47,769 bases of DNA from Sphingomonadaceae bacterium (GCA_019239915.1 JAFAZF010000079.1:1-47769), one strand, 5' to 3'; positions 15,729-24,009 are shown, counted from the stretch's first letter. Program-made: numbers and translations. The notes: generated by a model from the letters alone, not told the origin.

Positions 15729-17039
15729 CGTCGTCCGAGTCACAGCGCTCAAGCCCCCGAGCTTAGCAGATGCAGCATCATGATGCGCAACGCTTTGGTA
15801 AACGGGGAGGTAAGACTTAATGTTTAACGACCAGTTACGATCTTTCTCGACGAAGGCGCGTGCGCGATCGCGCCTTCCGGGCCAGTTCTCGCGATCGCCG
15901 AACAGGCCGGCGAGCGCCGTCGCCAGCGCCTGCGGATCGTCGGGCGCAAACAGCGTGCCGGTCTCGCCATCGGAGATCAGCTCCCTATGGCCGCCAACCG
16001 ACGAGGCCGCGACGAGCTTCTTCTGCGCCATCGCCTCCAGGGGCTTCAGCGGCGTCACCAGTTCGGTCAGCCGCATCGCCTTGCGCGGATAGGCGAGCAC
16101 GTCGATCAGCGAGTAGTAGCGGTCGACCTGATCGTGCGGCACGCGGCCGACGAAATGGATGCGATCGGCGACCGGCGACGACGTCGACTGTGCGCGAAGC
16201 GCCCCTTCCCGGGGGCCGCCGCCGACGAGCAGCAGCTCCGCCGTCGGCCGCGCCGCGACCAGCGCCGGCATCGCCGCGATGAGATCGTCGATCCCCTCAT
16301 AATCGTAGAAGGAGCCGATGAAGCCGACCACGTCGGCATCGCGGGCGAGCCCCAGCGCCTGCGCGAGCGCGTCGTCGCGCGGCGGCGGGTCGCCGAACAG
16401 ACCGAGATCGACGCCGTTGGGCGAAACCGCGATCTTGGCCGGCGGGATTCCCCGCGCGATCAGGTCGCCGCGCAACCCCTCGCAGATCACGACGATAGCG
16501 TCGGCGAGCCGGCAGGCGAAGGTTTCGAGCGCACGGGTCGCCCGATAGCGTGCCGAACCTTCGCGGCCGGTGCCGTTGCCGACTGCGGCATCCTCCCAGA
16601 AGGCGCGGATCTCGTAGACGAAGGGGAGTTTGCGCCGCCGCGCGACGATCGCGGTGGCGAGCGCGTTCAGCACCGGCGAATGCGCGTGCAGCACGTCGGG
16701 CTGCCATTCGTCGACCATGCGATCCAGCCGCCGCGCCAGCGCGCGCACCTCGGCGATCTCACCGAGCACGGGCAGCTTCGGCGAGCGCTTCAGCGCGGCC
16801 GTGCGGAAGAAGCTGAGGCCGTCGACGGTCTCGGCCGCCGCGCTCCAGCCTCCCAGGGACGCCGCTTCGTGGCGGACGCCGGTGACCCCCGCGACCTCCA
16901 GCCCCATCGCGGCCTGCGCGGTCATGATCGCGCGCGTGCGGAAGGTATAGCCGCTGTGGAGCGGCAGGCTGTGATCGAGGATGTGGAGGATACGCAAAGG
17001 AGAGAACCGCCCGCTGCTCAGTCGGCGGGCTTGTCGCAC
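15120..17039 (-). CDS. Exosortase-A-type glycosyltransferase with C-terminal membrane extension (possible fusion)
   Basis: A 639-codon open frame. Residues 16 to about 420 are a GT4-type glycosyltransferase of the PEP-CTERM/XrtA-associated kind: LRILHILDHSLPLHSGYTFRTRAI at the start, HAHSPVLNALA, SPNGVDLGLF, VGFIGSFYDYEGIDDLI and MAQKKLVAASSVGGHRELI with the acidic donor-binding region. Family members usually end after about 400 residues. Here the frame continues through an AT-rich stretch into MKLRPFLLAASKAP, two hydrophobic segments and a polar tail (see 15120-15728). The start is uncertain: GTG 17039 gives the longest form, while TTG at codon 15 gives the family-like beginning LRILHILDHSL. 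It is divergent from the O-ligase genes. Confidence 0.8.
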   Translation of the reverse strand: MRQARRLSSGRFSPLRILHILDHSLPLHSGYTFRTRAIMTAQAAMGLEVAGVTGVRHEAASLGGWSAAAETVDGLSFFRTAALKRSPKLPVLGEIAEVRALARRLDRMVDEWQPDVLHAHSPVLNALATAIVARRRKLPFVYEIRAFWEDAAVGNGTGREGSARYRATRALETFACRLADAIVVICEGLRGDLIARGIPPAKIAVSPNGVDLGLFGDPPPRDDALAQALGLARDADVVGFIGSFYDYEGIDDLIAAMPALVAARPTAELLLVGGGPREGALRAQSTSSPVADRIHFVGRVPHDQVDRYYSLIDVLAYPRKAMRLTELVTPLKPLEAMAQKKLVAASSVGGHRELISDGETGTLFAPDDPQALATALAGLFGDRENWPGRRDRARAFVEKDRNWSLNIKSYLPVYQSVAHHDAASAKLGGLSAVTRTTMKLRPFLLAASKAPIEAPAGALLGASLAFAIFAMPASLFSSIFVAEADGTTRACVAVVAAIALGVATWQLLKIAGKPAPARKAPGEVPTLRRADAHPDAPARAPIFAARDLGTALMDVDVSAPAARVARPAIPQEEPLELTERAPEDATQPNPTITALMDRLKSGLARRAAAGHSDRPAASDPVMRGTLDELSRLAQRRRSA

Positions 17040-17106
17040 GCGCGAGTTAACGCCCCCTCAACCGCGGTTGCGCTAACGGAGCAGCAGCTTCCGGAGTGCG
17101 CCAGCC

Positions 17107-17268
17107 TTGATCGATCTCTTCTCGCTCGCGCTCTGCCATGCCTTGCTGCTGCTCACCGGCTGCCGGCTGCTGCGCCGCTCCGACCTCGATGGCGAGGTGC
17201 CGGCCGCACCTGACGTTGCGCCGCCCGCCGCCCCCGCCCGCAACGGATGGGGCGTCCGCCGTGCATGA
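17107..17268 (+). CDS. Small membrane peptide upstream of the O-ligase
   Basis: A 53-residue protein from TTG 17107, with GGAG nine bases upstream. It begins LIDLFSLALCHALLLLTGC, a single membrane segment, then RLLRRSDLD and a Pro/Ala-rich tail. Its stop (17266-17268) overlaps the GTG start of the next gene, so it is very likely co-translated with the ligase. The position and hydrophobic start suggest a small accessory of the polysaccharide machinery. Function is unknown. Confidence 0.6.
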   Translation: MIDLFSLALCHALLLLTGCRLLRRSDLDGEVPAAPDVAPPAAPARNGWGVRRA

Positions 17269-18613
17269 TCTCGCCTTCGTCGCGTTCCTGTTGCTGCTGC
17301 TCGGGCTCGGGTTCCGGCGGCCGTTCCTGTTCGTGCTCGGCTATGTCTATGTGGACATCGTCTCGCCGCAGCGGCTTTCCTATTATCTCATCAACTCCGT
17401 CCCGCTCTCGCTGATCTTCTTTCTGCTCGCGGTCGGCGGCTGGCTCGTCGCCGACAGGAAGGAAGGCACGCGGATCGCGCCGCGCCAGATCCTGCTCTGC
17501 CTGCTGCTCGCCTGGGTGGCGTGGACGACCGCGCACGCCGATTTCCCGCTGCCCGCGCTCGCCAAGTGGAACTGGGTGTGGAAGAGCCTAATCTTCTCGA
17601 TCTTCCTGCCGCTGACGCTGCGCACGCGGCTGCGCATCGAGGCGCTGCTCACCTTCATGGTGATCGCGGCGAGCTCGATCATCGTCGTGGGTGGCATCAA
17701 GACGCTGGCCTCCGGCGGAGGCTACGGCGCGCTCAACCTCATCATCGACGACAATAGCGGCCTCTACGAAGGCAGCACAATCTCGACGGTGGCGATCGCG
17801 ATCATCCCGGTGATCCTGTGGATCACGCGCTTCGGCACGATCTTCCCGCCGGAATGGAAGATGCGCATCTATGCCTATGCGCTGTGCTTTGCGTGCCTGC
17901 TCATCCCGATCGGCACCGAGACGCGCACCGGCCTGATCTGCATCCTGCTGCTCGCCGTGCTGATGCTGCGCGAGACGAAGCGGCGCATGCTCTACATCGC
18001 CGCGATGGGCATCGCCGCCGCGATCGCCGTGCCGCTGCTGCCGCACAGCTTCACCGACCGCATGCAGACGATCAAGACCTACCAGGGCGACGCGTCGGCG
18101 GCGACGCGTGTGGCGGTGTGGAAGTGGACCTGGGACTATGTGAAGGATCATCCGCTCGGCGGCGGTTTCGAGGCCTATCGCCAGAACAAGGTGAAGATCG
18201 ACCTCAAGACCACCAAGGCCAATGGCGAGGGCGTGCAGGTCGCGCAGTCGACCGAGGCCTATGACCAGGCGCGCGCTTATCATTCCGCCTATTTCGAGAT
18301 GCTCGGCGAGCAGGGCTTCCCCGGCCTCGCGATGTGGCTCGTGCTCCAGATCGCCGGGCTGATCCGCATGGAGGCGGTGCGGCGACGCTTCCGCAAGCCC
18401 GCGCCCGGCCAGGAGTGGATCACGCCGCTGGCAACCGCGCTCCAGCACGGCCAGCTCATCTATCTGGTCGGCGCGCTGTTCATCGCGATCGCCTTCCAGC
18501 CCTTCATGTTCATGCTGATGGCAGCGCAGATCGGGCTCGACGGCTATTGCGCGCGCGCGTTCCGTCCAGCGGTCCGCCCGATGCGATCGACGCCGGCGCT
18601 GCAGCCGGCGTGA
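17261..18613 (+). CDS. Putative O-glycosylation ligase, exosortase A-associated (O-antigen ligase-like)
   Basis: A 450-residue polytopic membrane protein of the Wzy/WaaL superfamily, with the DUF5935-like N-terminal half typical of exosortase-A systems (GFRRPFLFVLGYVYVDIVSPQRLSYYL). About ten hydrophobic segments are visible. The large periplasmic loop holds GIKTLASGGGYG and the STISTVAIAIIPVILW region, then the conserved TETRTGLICILLLA and the TRVAVWKWTWDYVKDHPLGGGFEAY signature. It is expected to join a polysaccharide repeat or glycan to an acceptor at the outer leaflet. GTG 17261 follows GGATGGGG. The end overlaps the acyltransferase gene by GTGA. Confidence 0.85.
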   Translation: MHDLAFVAFLLLLLGLGFRRPFLFVLGYVYVDIVSPQRLSYYLINSVPLSLIFFLLAVGGWLVADRKEGTRIAPRQILLCLLLAWVAWTTAHADFPLPALAKWNWVWKSLIFSIFLPLTLRTRLRIEALLTFMVIAASSIIVVGGIKTLASGGGYGALNLIIDDNSGLYEGSTISTVAIAIIPVILWITRFGTIFPPEWKMRIYAYALCFACLLIPIGTETRTGLICILLLAVLMLRETKRRMLYIAAMGIAAAIAVPLLPHSFTDRMQTIKTYQGDASAATRVAVWKWTWDYVKDHPLGGGFEAYRQNKVKIDLKTTKANGEGVQVAQSTEAYDQARAYHSAYFEMLGEQGFPGLAMWLVLQIAGLIRMEAVRRRFRKPAPGQEWITPLATALQHGQLIYLVGALFIAIAFQPFMFMLMAAQIGLDGYCARAFRPAVRPMRSTPALQPA

Positions 18614-19716
18614 CCAAGCCGGAGCTCAAGGGCCTGACCGGGCTGCGCGGCGTCGCGGCCTGGTTCGTCGTGCTCTACCATATCCGCAAGGCGCTCGGCC
18701 GCAACATCCCGGCAGGCACGCTCGCCGTGTTCGCCAAGGGCTATCTGGCGGTCGACCTGTTCTTCATCCTCTCGGGCTTCGTAATGTGGCTCAACTATGC
18801 CGAGCGGCTGCACGCCGACGGCATCGCCGCCGCGCCGCGCTTCCTGCTGCGCCGGATCGCGCGGATCTGGCCGCTGCACCTGGTCATGCTCGGCTTCGCC
18901 GCCGCGCTGGTGCTCGCGCTAAACGCGACCGGCCGCTACCCGTCAGGCTTCCCGTGGCACGAGCTGCCGCTGCACATCCTGCTGCTCCAGAATTGGGGCT
19001 TCACACGCGCGCTGACCTGGAACGATCCCGCCTGGTCGATCAGCTGCGAGCTCGCCGCCTATCTGATCTTCCCGATCCTGTGCGGTCTCGTGGTGTGGGA
19101 ACGCTATCGCACGGCCACGCTGCTCGGCGCGGGCGCCGCGCTGGTGCTCGCGCTCTGGGCGTTCTTCGCGAGCCACGGCGCGGCGCTGCTCGGCGCCGAC
19201 ATCCTCCATTACGGCCTCGTCCGCTGCCTGCTCGAATTCGCGACCGGCACGGTCGTCTGCGCATTGTGGAAGCGCTGGCGGAGCGCTGCCTTCGCGACAC
19301 CGCTGGCGCTGGGGACTGCCGCGATAGCGGGGCTGGCTTGGTCGGCCGGCCTCGCGCCCGAAACGGCGCTGGTCCCCCTCGCCTTCGCCAGCCTGCTGCT
19401 CGGGCTCGCGCTTGCCGAGGCGGCCAATCCGCTGCGGCTGGCGCCGTTCCACTACCTCGGCGAGATCAGCTACGCGACCTATCTGTCGCACTATCTGCTG
19501 TTCTTCGCGTTCAAGCTCGCCGTCGTGCGCGACGCGCACGCAATGCCGCTTTGGCAGGGCGGCCTGTTCCTGGCGCTGACGCTCGCCGCTTCCGTCGCAC
19601 TCTACCACGGCGTCGAGCGGCCGGCGCAGAAGGCGATCAATCGGCTGGGCAGAAAAACAGCTTCGCGATCGCCAAGAACCACCCGTTCCCCGGCGAAGGC
19701 CGGGGTCCAGTCCTAA
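18610..19716 (+). CDS. Acyltransferase 3 family (OafA/YrhL-like) membrane protein
   Basis: A 368-residue integral membrane O-acyltransferase. The family start is clear: LKGLTGLRGVAAWFVVLYHI, FFILSGFVMWLNY and the conserved LRRIARIWPLHLV. About ten hydrophobic segments follow, with ISYATYLSHYLLFF near the end. Such enzymes add acetyl or succinyl groups to exported polysaccharides, which fits coupling to the ligase gene (GTGA overlap, GTG 18610). The last ten or so codons (SPAKAGVQS) are supplied by a palindromic repeat, so the original stop was probably nearer codon 350. Start choice rests on the overlap. Confidence 0.88.
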   Translation: MTKPELKGLTGLRGVAAWFVVLYHIRKALGRNIPAGTLAVFAKGYLAVDLFFILSGFVMWLNYAERLHADGIAAAPRFLLRRIARIWPLHLVMLGFAAALVLALNATGRYPSGFPWHELPLHILLLQNWGFTRALTWNDPAWSISCELAAYLIFPILCGLVVWERYRTATLLGAGAALVLALWAFFASHGAALLGADILHYGLVRCLLEFATGTVVCALWKRWRSAAFATPLALGTAAIAGLAWSAGLAPETALVPLAFASLLLGLALAEAANPLRLAPFHYLGEISYATYLSHYLLFFAFKLAVVRDAHAMPLWQGGLFLALTLAASVALYHGVERPAQKAINRLGRKTASRSPRTTRSPAKAGVQS

Positions 19717-19799
19717 ACGAACAATCCACGCGGCAGCGTGGAGCGCGCTGCCGCGCGCGATTTTGCCCGGGCTGGACCCCGGCCTTCGCCGGGGAACGG
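19683..19799. repeat. 28-bp perfect inverted repeat pair (REP-like)
   Basis: The 28 bp at 19683-19710 recur exactly as the reverse complement at 19772-19799. Each arm has its own hairpin, CCCCGGC-GAAG-GCCGGGG. The left arm lies inside the 3' end of the acyltransferase frame and the right arm ends just before the DJ-1 gene's stop region. Between them is another GC-rich dyad (CGCGGCAGCG...CGCTGCCGCG). The core resembles the element at 22729-22802. Confidence 0.8.
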
Positions 19800-19812
19800 T
19801 ATCAGCCGAGCC

Positions 19813-20352
19813 TCAAGCCTCCTCGATCTTGCGGATCAGCGCTTCGGTGAAGGCGGGGATGTCGTCGGGCTTGCGGCTCGTCACGAGATTGCCGTCGACA
19901 TGGACCTGCTCGTCGACGACGTTGGCGCCGGCATTGGCGAGATCGGTGCGGATCGACGGCCAGCTCGTCAGCGTACGGCCGGCGACGACGTCGGCTTCCG
20001 CGAGCAGCCATGGGCCGTGGCAGATCGCCGCCACCGGCTTGTTTTCATCGAAGAAGGCGCGAACGATCTCGAGCGCCTGCTCCTCCATGCGCAGCTTGTC
20101 GGGGTTGGCGACGCCGCCGGGCAGCACCAGCGCGTCATAGTCGCCGGGCTGGACCTGATCGAGTGTGAGGTCGGGCGTGATCGTGCTGCCCTTCTCGTCA
20201 TGCTCCATGCCCTGGATCGGATCGCGCTTCGGGCTCGCCAGCGTCACCTCGGCACCGGCATCGAGCAGGCTGGCGCGCGGCTTGAACAGCTCGGACTGCT
20301 CGAAGCCATCGGTGGCGAGGATGAGGACCTTGGCGCGATCGATCGCTGGCAT
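19813..20352 (-). CDS. DJ-1/PfpI family protein (type 1 glutamine amidotransferase-like)
   Basis: A 179-residue protein of the PfpI/YhbO subgroup. It has the Glu18 of GFEQSE, the nucleophile elbow AICHGPWLL with Cys111 followed by His112, and DALVLPGGVANPD upstream. Members act as deglycases, chaperones or peptidases under stress; the activity of this one is not decidable. ATG 20350-20352 follows CGGAG, and the usual family length is kept. The open frame goes on upstream only through repeat sequence. Confidence 0.92.
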   Translation of the reverse strand: MPAIDRAKVLILATDGFEQSELFKPRASLLDAGAEVTLASPKRDPIQGMEHDEKGSTITPDLTLDQVQPGDYDALVLPGGVANPDKLRMEEQALEIVRAFFDENKPVAAICHGPWLLAEADVVAGRTLTSWPSIRTDLANAGANVVDEQVHVDGNLVTSRKPDDIPAFTEALIRKIEEA

Positions 20353-20398
20353 GATTTGCTCCGGGAAGTCGAGGGGTTGATCCGCGTCGATGCACGGG

Positions 20399-20483
20399 CC
20401 GTTCGTGCTGCGCTTTGTCGAAGCACCGTCTTTCTTGTCGGCTGACAGGAAGAACCGCGCTTCGCCAAGCTCAGGGCGAACGG
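20399..20483. repeat. REP-like paired inverted repeat (copy 2 of 3)
   Basis: Arms at about 20399-20426 and 20457-20483 begin and end with CCGTTCG/CGAACGG and carry internal hairpins: GTGCT/AGCAC around a TTTGTCGA loop on the left, and a GCGCTTCG...AGGGC arm on the right. A smaller dyad (TTCTTGTC...GACAGGAA) lies between them. The element occupies most of the 222-bp gap between the divergent DJ-1 and topoisomerase IB genes. Confidence 0.65.
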
Positions 20484-20574
20484 ACCTGCAATGGCGCCGT
20501 CCGGCGGCTAGAACGAAGCGGGCGCGGAGCCCGTTCCGGAACGTCTGCGCCATTGGTCGCGTTCACGCCTCCCT

Positions 20575-21594
20575 ATGGCCACGCTCCCCGACACGCTCAG
20601 CTACGCCCACGACGACGAGCCCGGCATCACCCGCAAGAAGATCGGCCGCGCCTGGGGCTATTTCGATGCCGCCGGCAAGCGCGTCACCGATCGCGACGAG
20701 ATCGACCGGCTCAACAAGATCGGCATGCCGCCGGCCTACCGGGATTGCTGGTTCTGCGCCGACCCTCGGGGTCACATCCAGGGCATCGGCTACGACGAGA
20801 AGGGTCGGAAGCAGTATCGCTACCATGTCGACTTCCGCGCCGCCGCCGAGGCCGAGAAATATGAACGCTGCGCCGACTTCGGCCGCGCGCTTCCGAAGCT
20901 GCGCGCCAAGGTCGACGCCGATCTCGGCCGCCGCACGCTCAACCGCGAAACGGTGATCGCCGCGATCGTCCGCCTGCTCGATCTCGGCCGCGTCCGCATC
21001 GGCAACGACGCTTATGCCAAGGCGAACAAGAGCTTCGGCGCGACCACGCTGCGGCAGAAGCACGCCAAGGCGAGCGGCAGCCGCGTGCGGCTCGAATATC
21101 TCGGCAAATCGGGCAAGCAGCAGTCGATCACCGTCACCGACCGCCGGCTCGCGACGATCGTCAAGCGCCTCCAGGACCTGCCGGGCCAGCGGCTGTTCCA
21201 ATATGTCGACAATAACGGTGAACGCCACGCGATCGGCAGCCACGACGTCAACGACTATATCAAGCAGGCGACCGGCCGCGACTTCACCGCAAAGACGTTC
21301 CGCACCTGGGGCGCCTCGGTGCTCGCCTACCAGCATCTGATCGAAAGCGCCGAGCGGGGCTGCACACTCAAGACGATGCTCGCGCCCGTTGCCGCCGCGC
21401 TCGGCAATACGCCGGCGATCAGCCGCAAATCCTATGTCCACCCCGCACTGATCGCGCTCGCCCGTTCAGGTGGGCTCAAGCAAGGCTGCCCCATTCGCCT
21501 GCCGCGCGCTAAGCGCTATCTGCAGCCGGCCGAGCGAGGGCTGATCGCCTTCCTCGATACGCTCGGCGAAGAGAAGCTGAAGGAAGCGGCCTGA
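20575..21594 (+). CDS. DNA topoisomerase IB (poxvirus/eukaryote-like)
   Basis: A 339-residue type IB topoisomerase, which relaxes supercoils through a 3'-phosphotyrosyl intermediate. Visible are the N-terminal clamp motif GRKQYRYH (78-84), catalytic Arg141 in RVRIGND, LRQKH near 159-163, Arg243 in FRTWGASV, and nucleophile Tyr287 in SRKSYVHP. ATG 20575 is the first start after the repeat; the ribosome binding site is not strong. Bacterial type IB enzymes are scattered and are often found in sphingomonads and other alphaproteobacteria. The last 40 residues are basic. The next gene follows after 4 bp. Confidence 0.93.
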   Translation: MATLPDTLSYAHDDEPGITRKKIGRAWGYFDAAGKRVTDRDEIDRLNKIGMPPAYRDCWFCADPRGHIQGIGYDEKGRKQYRYHVDFRAAAEAEKYERCADFGRALPKLRAKVDADLGRRTLNRETVIAAIVRLLDLGRVRIGNDAYAKANKSFGATTLRQKHAKASGSRVRLEYLGKSGKQQSITVTDRRLATIVKRLQDLPGQRLFQYVDNNGERHAIGSHDVNDYIKQATGRDFTAKTFRTWGASVLAYQHLIESAERGCTLKTMLAPVAAALGNTPAISRKSYVHPALIALARSGGLKQGCPIRLPRAKRYLQPAERGLIAFLDTLGEEKLKEAA

Positions 21595-21598
21595 CATC

Positions 21599-22720
21599 AT
21601 GGCATTGCCGAAAGTGAAGACGTCGACGGCGACACCCTCGCCGCCGGGGCCGGGCATTAGCGAGAGCCTCGGCAACGCGCATGCCCAGCTTCACCTGCTC
21701 GCGCGCCAGAGCGTCGAGTGGGTCGTGCATAACAGCCTTCAGATCGTCGTCTCGGCCGTGATCGGCACCGCGATCACGCTCGCGCTGCTCGGCATCCGCA
21801 CGCTCGGCACGCGGCTGTGCCGCGAGGGGCGCGGCGGCCACTGGCGGCTGATCATCGGCCGGATGTTCGCCAAGACGAGCTTCTGGTTCTGCGTGATCGT
21901 CGCGGTGCGGCTCGTCGACGGCTATGCCGACGCGCCGCCAGCGGTCGATCGTACGATCAACTTCTTCTTCACGGTGATCACGGTATTCCAGGCGGCGGTC
22001 TGGACGCGCGAGTTCGTGCTCGGGCTGATCGAGCACCGCGCCGGCGCCGACGAGAATGACGTGAGCGGGCTCGGCTCCGCGATCGGCATCATCCGGCTGC
22101 TGGTCAGCCTTGCGCTGTTCGCGATCGCCGCGGTCTTGGTGCTCGACAATCTCGGCGTCAATGTCACCGGGCTGATCGCCGGCCTCGGCATCGGCGGCAT
22201 CGCGATCGGCCTCGCCGCGCAGGGCATCTTCGCCGATCTGTTCGCCGCGCTCGCGATCATCTTCGATCGCCCGTTCCGGCGCGGCGATTCGATCAGCTGG
22301 AGCGGCACCAGCGGCAATGTCGAGGCGATCGGCCTGAAGAGCACGCGCGTGCGCGCGCTATCGGGCGAGCTGGTGGTGATCGCCAACCGCAAGCTGCTCG
22401 ATCAGGAGATCCACAATTTCGCGCGGCTCGACCGGCGCCGCAACACGGTCGACTTCGCGATCGACTACCAGACGCCGCCGGAGATCGTCGCGCGCATCCC
22501 GGACGTCGTGAAGGGCATCGTCACGCAACATCCCAAATGCGTGCTGGTGCGCTGCGGTCTGATCGGCTTCGGCGTCGGCGGCATACTGATCGAAGTGGTG
22601 TTCGACGTGCGCTCGGAGAATTACAACGAGGTGTTCGGCGCGCGTAGCGCGGTCTCGGCCGAGATCGTCGCCGCGCTGGGCGCCGAAAAGGTGGCCTTCG
22701 TCAACTCGCAGCCGAAGTGA
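21599..22720 (+). CDS. MscS family mechanosensitive channel
   Basis: A 373-residue inner membrane channel. Hydrophobic segments occur at about 46-66, 94-106, 121-143 and 161-181. The last, at about 188-222, is the pore helix with Gly/Ala packing (GLIAGLGIGGIAIGLAAQ) followed by the beta-domain start FDRPFRRGD. It should open under membrane tension to release solutes on hypo-osmotic shock. The N-terminus is Pro/Ser-rich and soluble. ATG 21599 starts four bases after the topoisomerase stop, so co-transcription is likely. Confidence 0.92.
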   Translation: MALPKVKTSTATPSPPGPGISESLGNAHAQLHLLARQSVEWVVHNSLQIVVSAVIGTAITLALLGIRTLGTRLCREGRGGHWRLIIGRMFAKTSFWFCVIVAVRLVDGYADAPPAVDRTINFFFTVITVFQAAVWTREFVLGLIEHRAGADENDVSGLGSAIGIIRLLVSLALFAIAAVLVLDNLGVNVTGLIAGLGIGGIAIGLAAQGIFADLFAALAIIFDRPFRRGDSISWSGTSGNVEAIGLKSTRVRALSGELVVIANRKLLDQEIHNFARLDRRRNTVDFAIDYQTPPEIVARIPDVVKGIVTQHPKCVLVRCGLIGFGVGGILIEVVFDVRSENYNEVFGARSAVSAEIVAALGAEKVAFVNSQPK

Positions 22721-22728
22721 CACGTCAT

Positions 22729-22802
22729 GCTCCGGCGCAGGCTGGAGCAGTGGAGATTGAAGCACATCGCTCGCCGCCGGCGCTCCGGCCTTCGCCGGAG
22801 CA
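22729..22802. repeat. REP-like inverted repeat pair
   Basis: Two GC-rich arms, GCTCCGGCGCAGGCTGGAGC (22729-22748) and a closely related palindrome at 22782-22802 with GGCCTTCGCCGG at its centre. They fill the 84-bp gap between the convergent MscS and epimerase genes. The core GGCCTTCGCCGG is shared with the arms at 19683-19799. Confidence 0.65.
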
Positions 22803-22804
22803 CA

Positions 22805-23791
22805 TCAGCCCCATAGTGCAAGGGTTGGCGCAGCCATGAGGCCGCCATCAAAGCGTATTCCCGGATCGCGATCCTTCGCCAGCAGCAATGGTCCGTCGAG
22901 ATCGACCCAGCGCGCCCCCTGCGCGGCGTAGAACGCCGGTGCGACGCCGAGCGACGTCGAAAGCATGCAGCCGACCATGACGTCGAGGCCGCGAAGTTGC
23001 GCCTCGGCGGCGAGCGCCAGCGCTTCGGTGAGCCCGCCCGCCTTGTCGAGCTTGATGTTGACCGCCTCGTAGCGGCCGGCGAGCCGATCGAGATCGGCGC
23101 GATCCTGGCAGCTTTCGTCCGCGCACAGCGGCACGGGCGAGCGCACGCCGTCGAGCAGCGCGTCCTGCCCCGCCGCGACCGGCTGCTCGATCAGCCCGAC
23201 GCCGAGCGCGGCGAGCGCGGTCGCCTCGGCGGCGACGTCGCGGCCCGTCCAAGCCTCGTTGGCGTCAACGATCAGCCGCGCGTGCGGAGCGCCGCGCCGC
23301 ACCGCCGCGACTCGCTCGCGATCGCCTTCGCCGGCGAGCTTGAGCTTGAGCAGCGGATAGCTATCCGCCACTTCGCGCGCCCGGCCTTCCATCGCCTCGG
23401 GATCGGCGAGCGAAATCGTGTAGGCAGTCGTGAGCGGCTTCGGTGCGGCGAGCCCGGCAAGCTGCCAGACCGGCCGCCCCGAGCGCTTCGCCTCGAAATC
23501 CCACAGCGCTGCGTCGAGCGCGTTGCGCGCTGCGCCGCGCGGCATCAGCCGCAGCAGATCTTGCCGCCCTGCGCCGTCGGCGATCGCCTCCGCCTGCGCC
23601 AGCACCGCGTCGCGCACGCTCTCGGCGCTTTCGCCATGATAGTAGATCGCGGTCGCCTCGCCGCGCCCGACGGTGTTGCCGTCGCCCACCTCGGTGACGA
23701 CCACATCGACATGCGTCTTAGCGCCGCGCGAGATGGTGAAGGCGCCGGCGACCGGCCAGCGCTCGATCGTAGCGGTCAGATCACGCTTCAA
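22805..23791 (-). CDS. Dipeptide epimerase (enolase superfamily, L-Ala-D/L-Glu epimerase-like)
   Basis: A 328-residue muconate-lactonizing subgroup enolase. The catalytic KxK is K149-L-K151 in PLLKLKLAG. Metal ligands are Asp176 (IVDANEAW), Glu202 (IEQPV) and Asp225 (ADES), and the second acid/base is Lys250 in KLDKAGG. These fit L-Ala-D/L-Glu epimerases, which help recycle murein peptides, though related enzymes epimerise other dipeptides. The start is TTG 23791 with GGAG seven bases upstream. The frame is open further upstream only across a repeat element. Confidence 0.9.
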   Translation of the reverse strand: MKRDLTATIERWPVAGAFTISRGAKTHVDVVVTEVGDGNTVGRGEATAIYYHGESAESVRDAVLAQAEAIADGAGRQDLLRLMPRGAARNALDAALWDFEAKRSGRPVWQLAGLAAPKPLTTAYTISLADPEAMEGRAREVADSYPLLKLKLAGEGDRERVAAVRRGAPHARLIVDANEAWTGRDVAAEATALAALGVGLIEQPVAAGQDALLDGVRSPVPLCADESCQDRADLDRLAGRYEAVNIKLDKAGGLTEALALAAEAQLRGLDVMVGCMLSTSLGVAPAFYAAQGARWVDLDGPLLLAKDRDPGIRFDGGLMAAPTLALWG

Positions 23792-23799
23792 AGCCCACT

Positions 23800-23882
23800 C
23801 CGTTCGTCCTGAGCGAAGTCGAAGGACGCGCCGGGAACGCAGCGTTCGGGGCACGCACTTCGACTTCGCTGAGTGCGAACGG
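23800..23882. repeat. REP-like paired inverted repeat (copy 3 of 3)
   Basis: Arms at 23800-23829 and 23853-23882, both reading CCGTTCG...AGCGAAGTCGAA when taken on opposite strands. The left stem is CGTCCT/AGGACG and the right stem is CGCACT/AGTGCG, so paired positions differ while the hairpin is kept. The element lies just upstream of the epimerase start. The rest of the 218-bp gap to the PHA depolymerase shows nothing recognisable. Confidence 0.7.
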
Positions 23883-24009
23883 GGGAATTGTGTCAAGGAA
23901 AACCTGACCGCATCGCCTTGGTGGAGGCTAGGCCCGCTCCCGGCAACAGCGCCGTCGCCTGCGCCGAAGGCGGCGCCGGTCTTCCGCCCGGGGACACTCT
24001 TATATCGCG

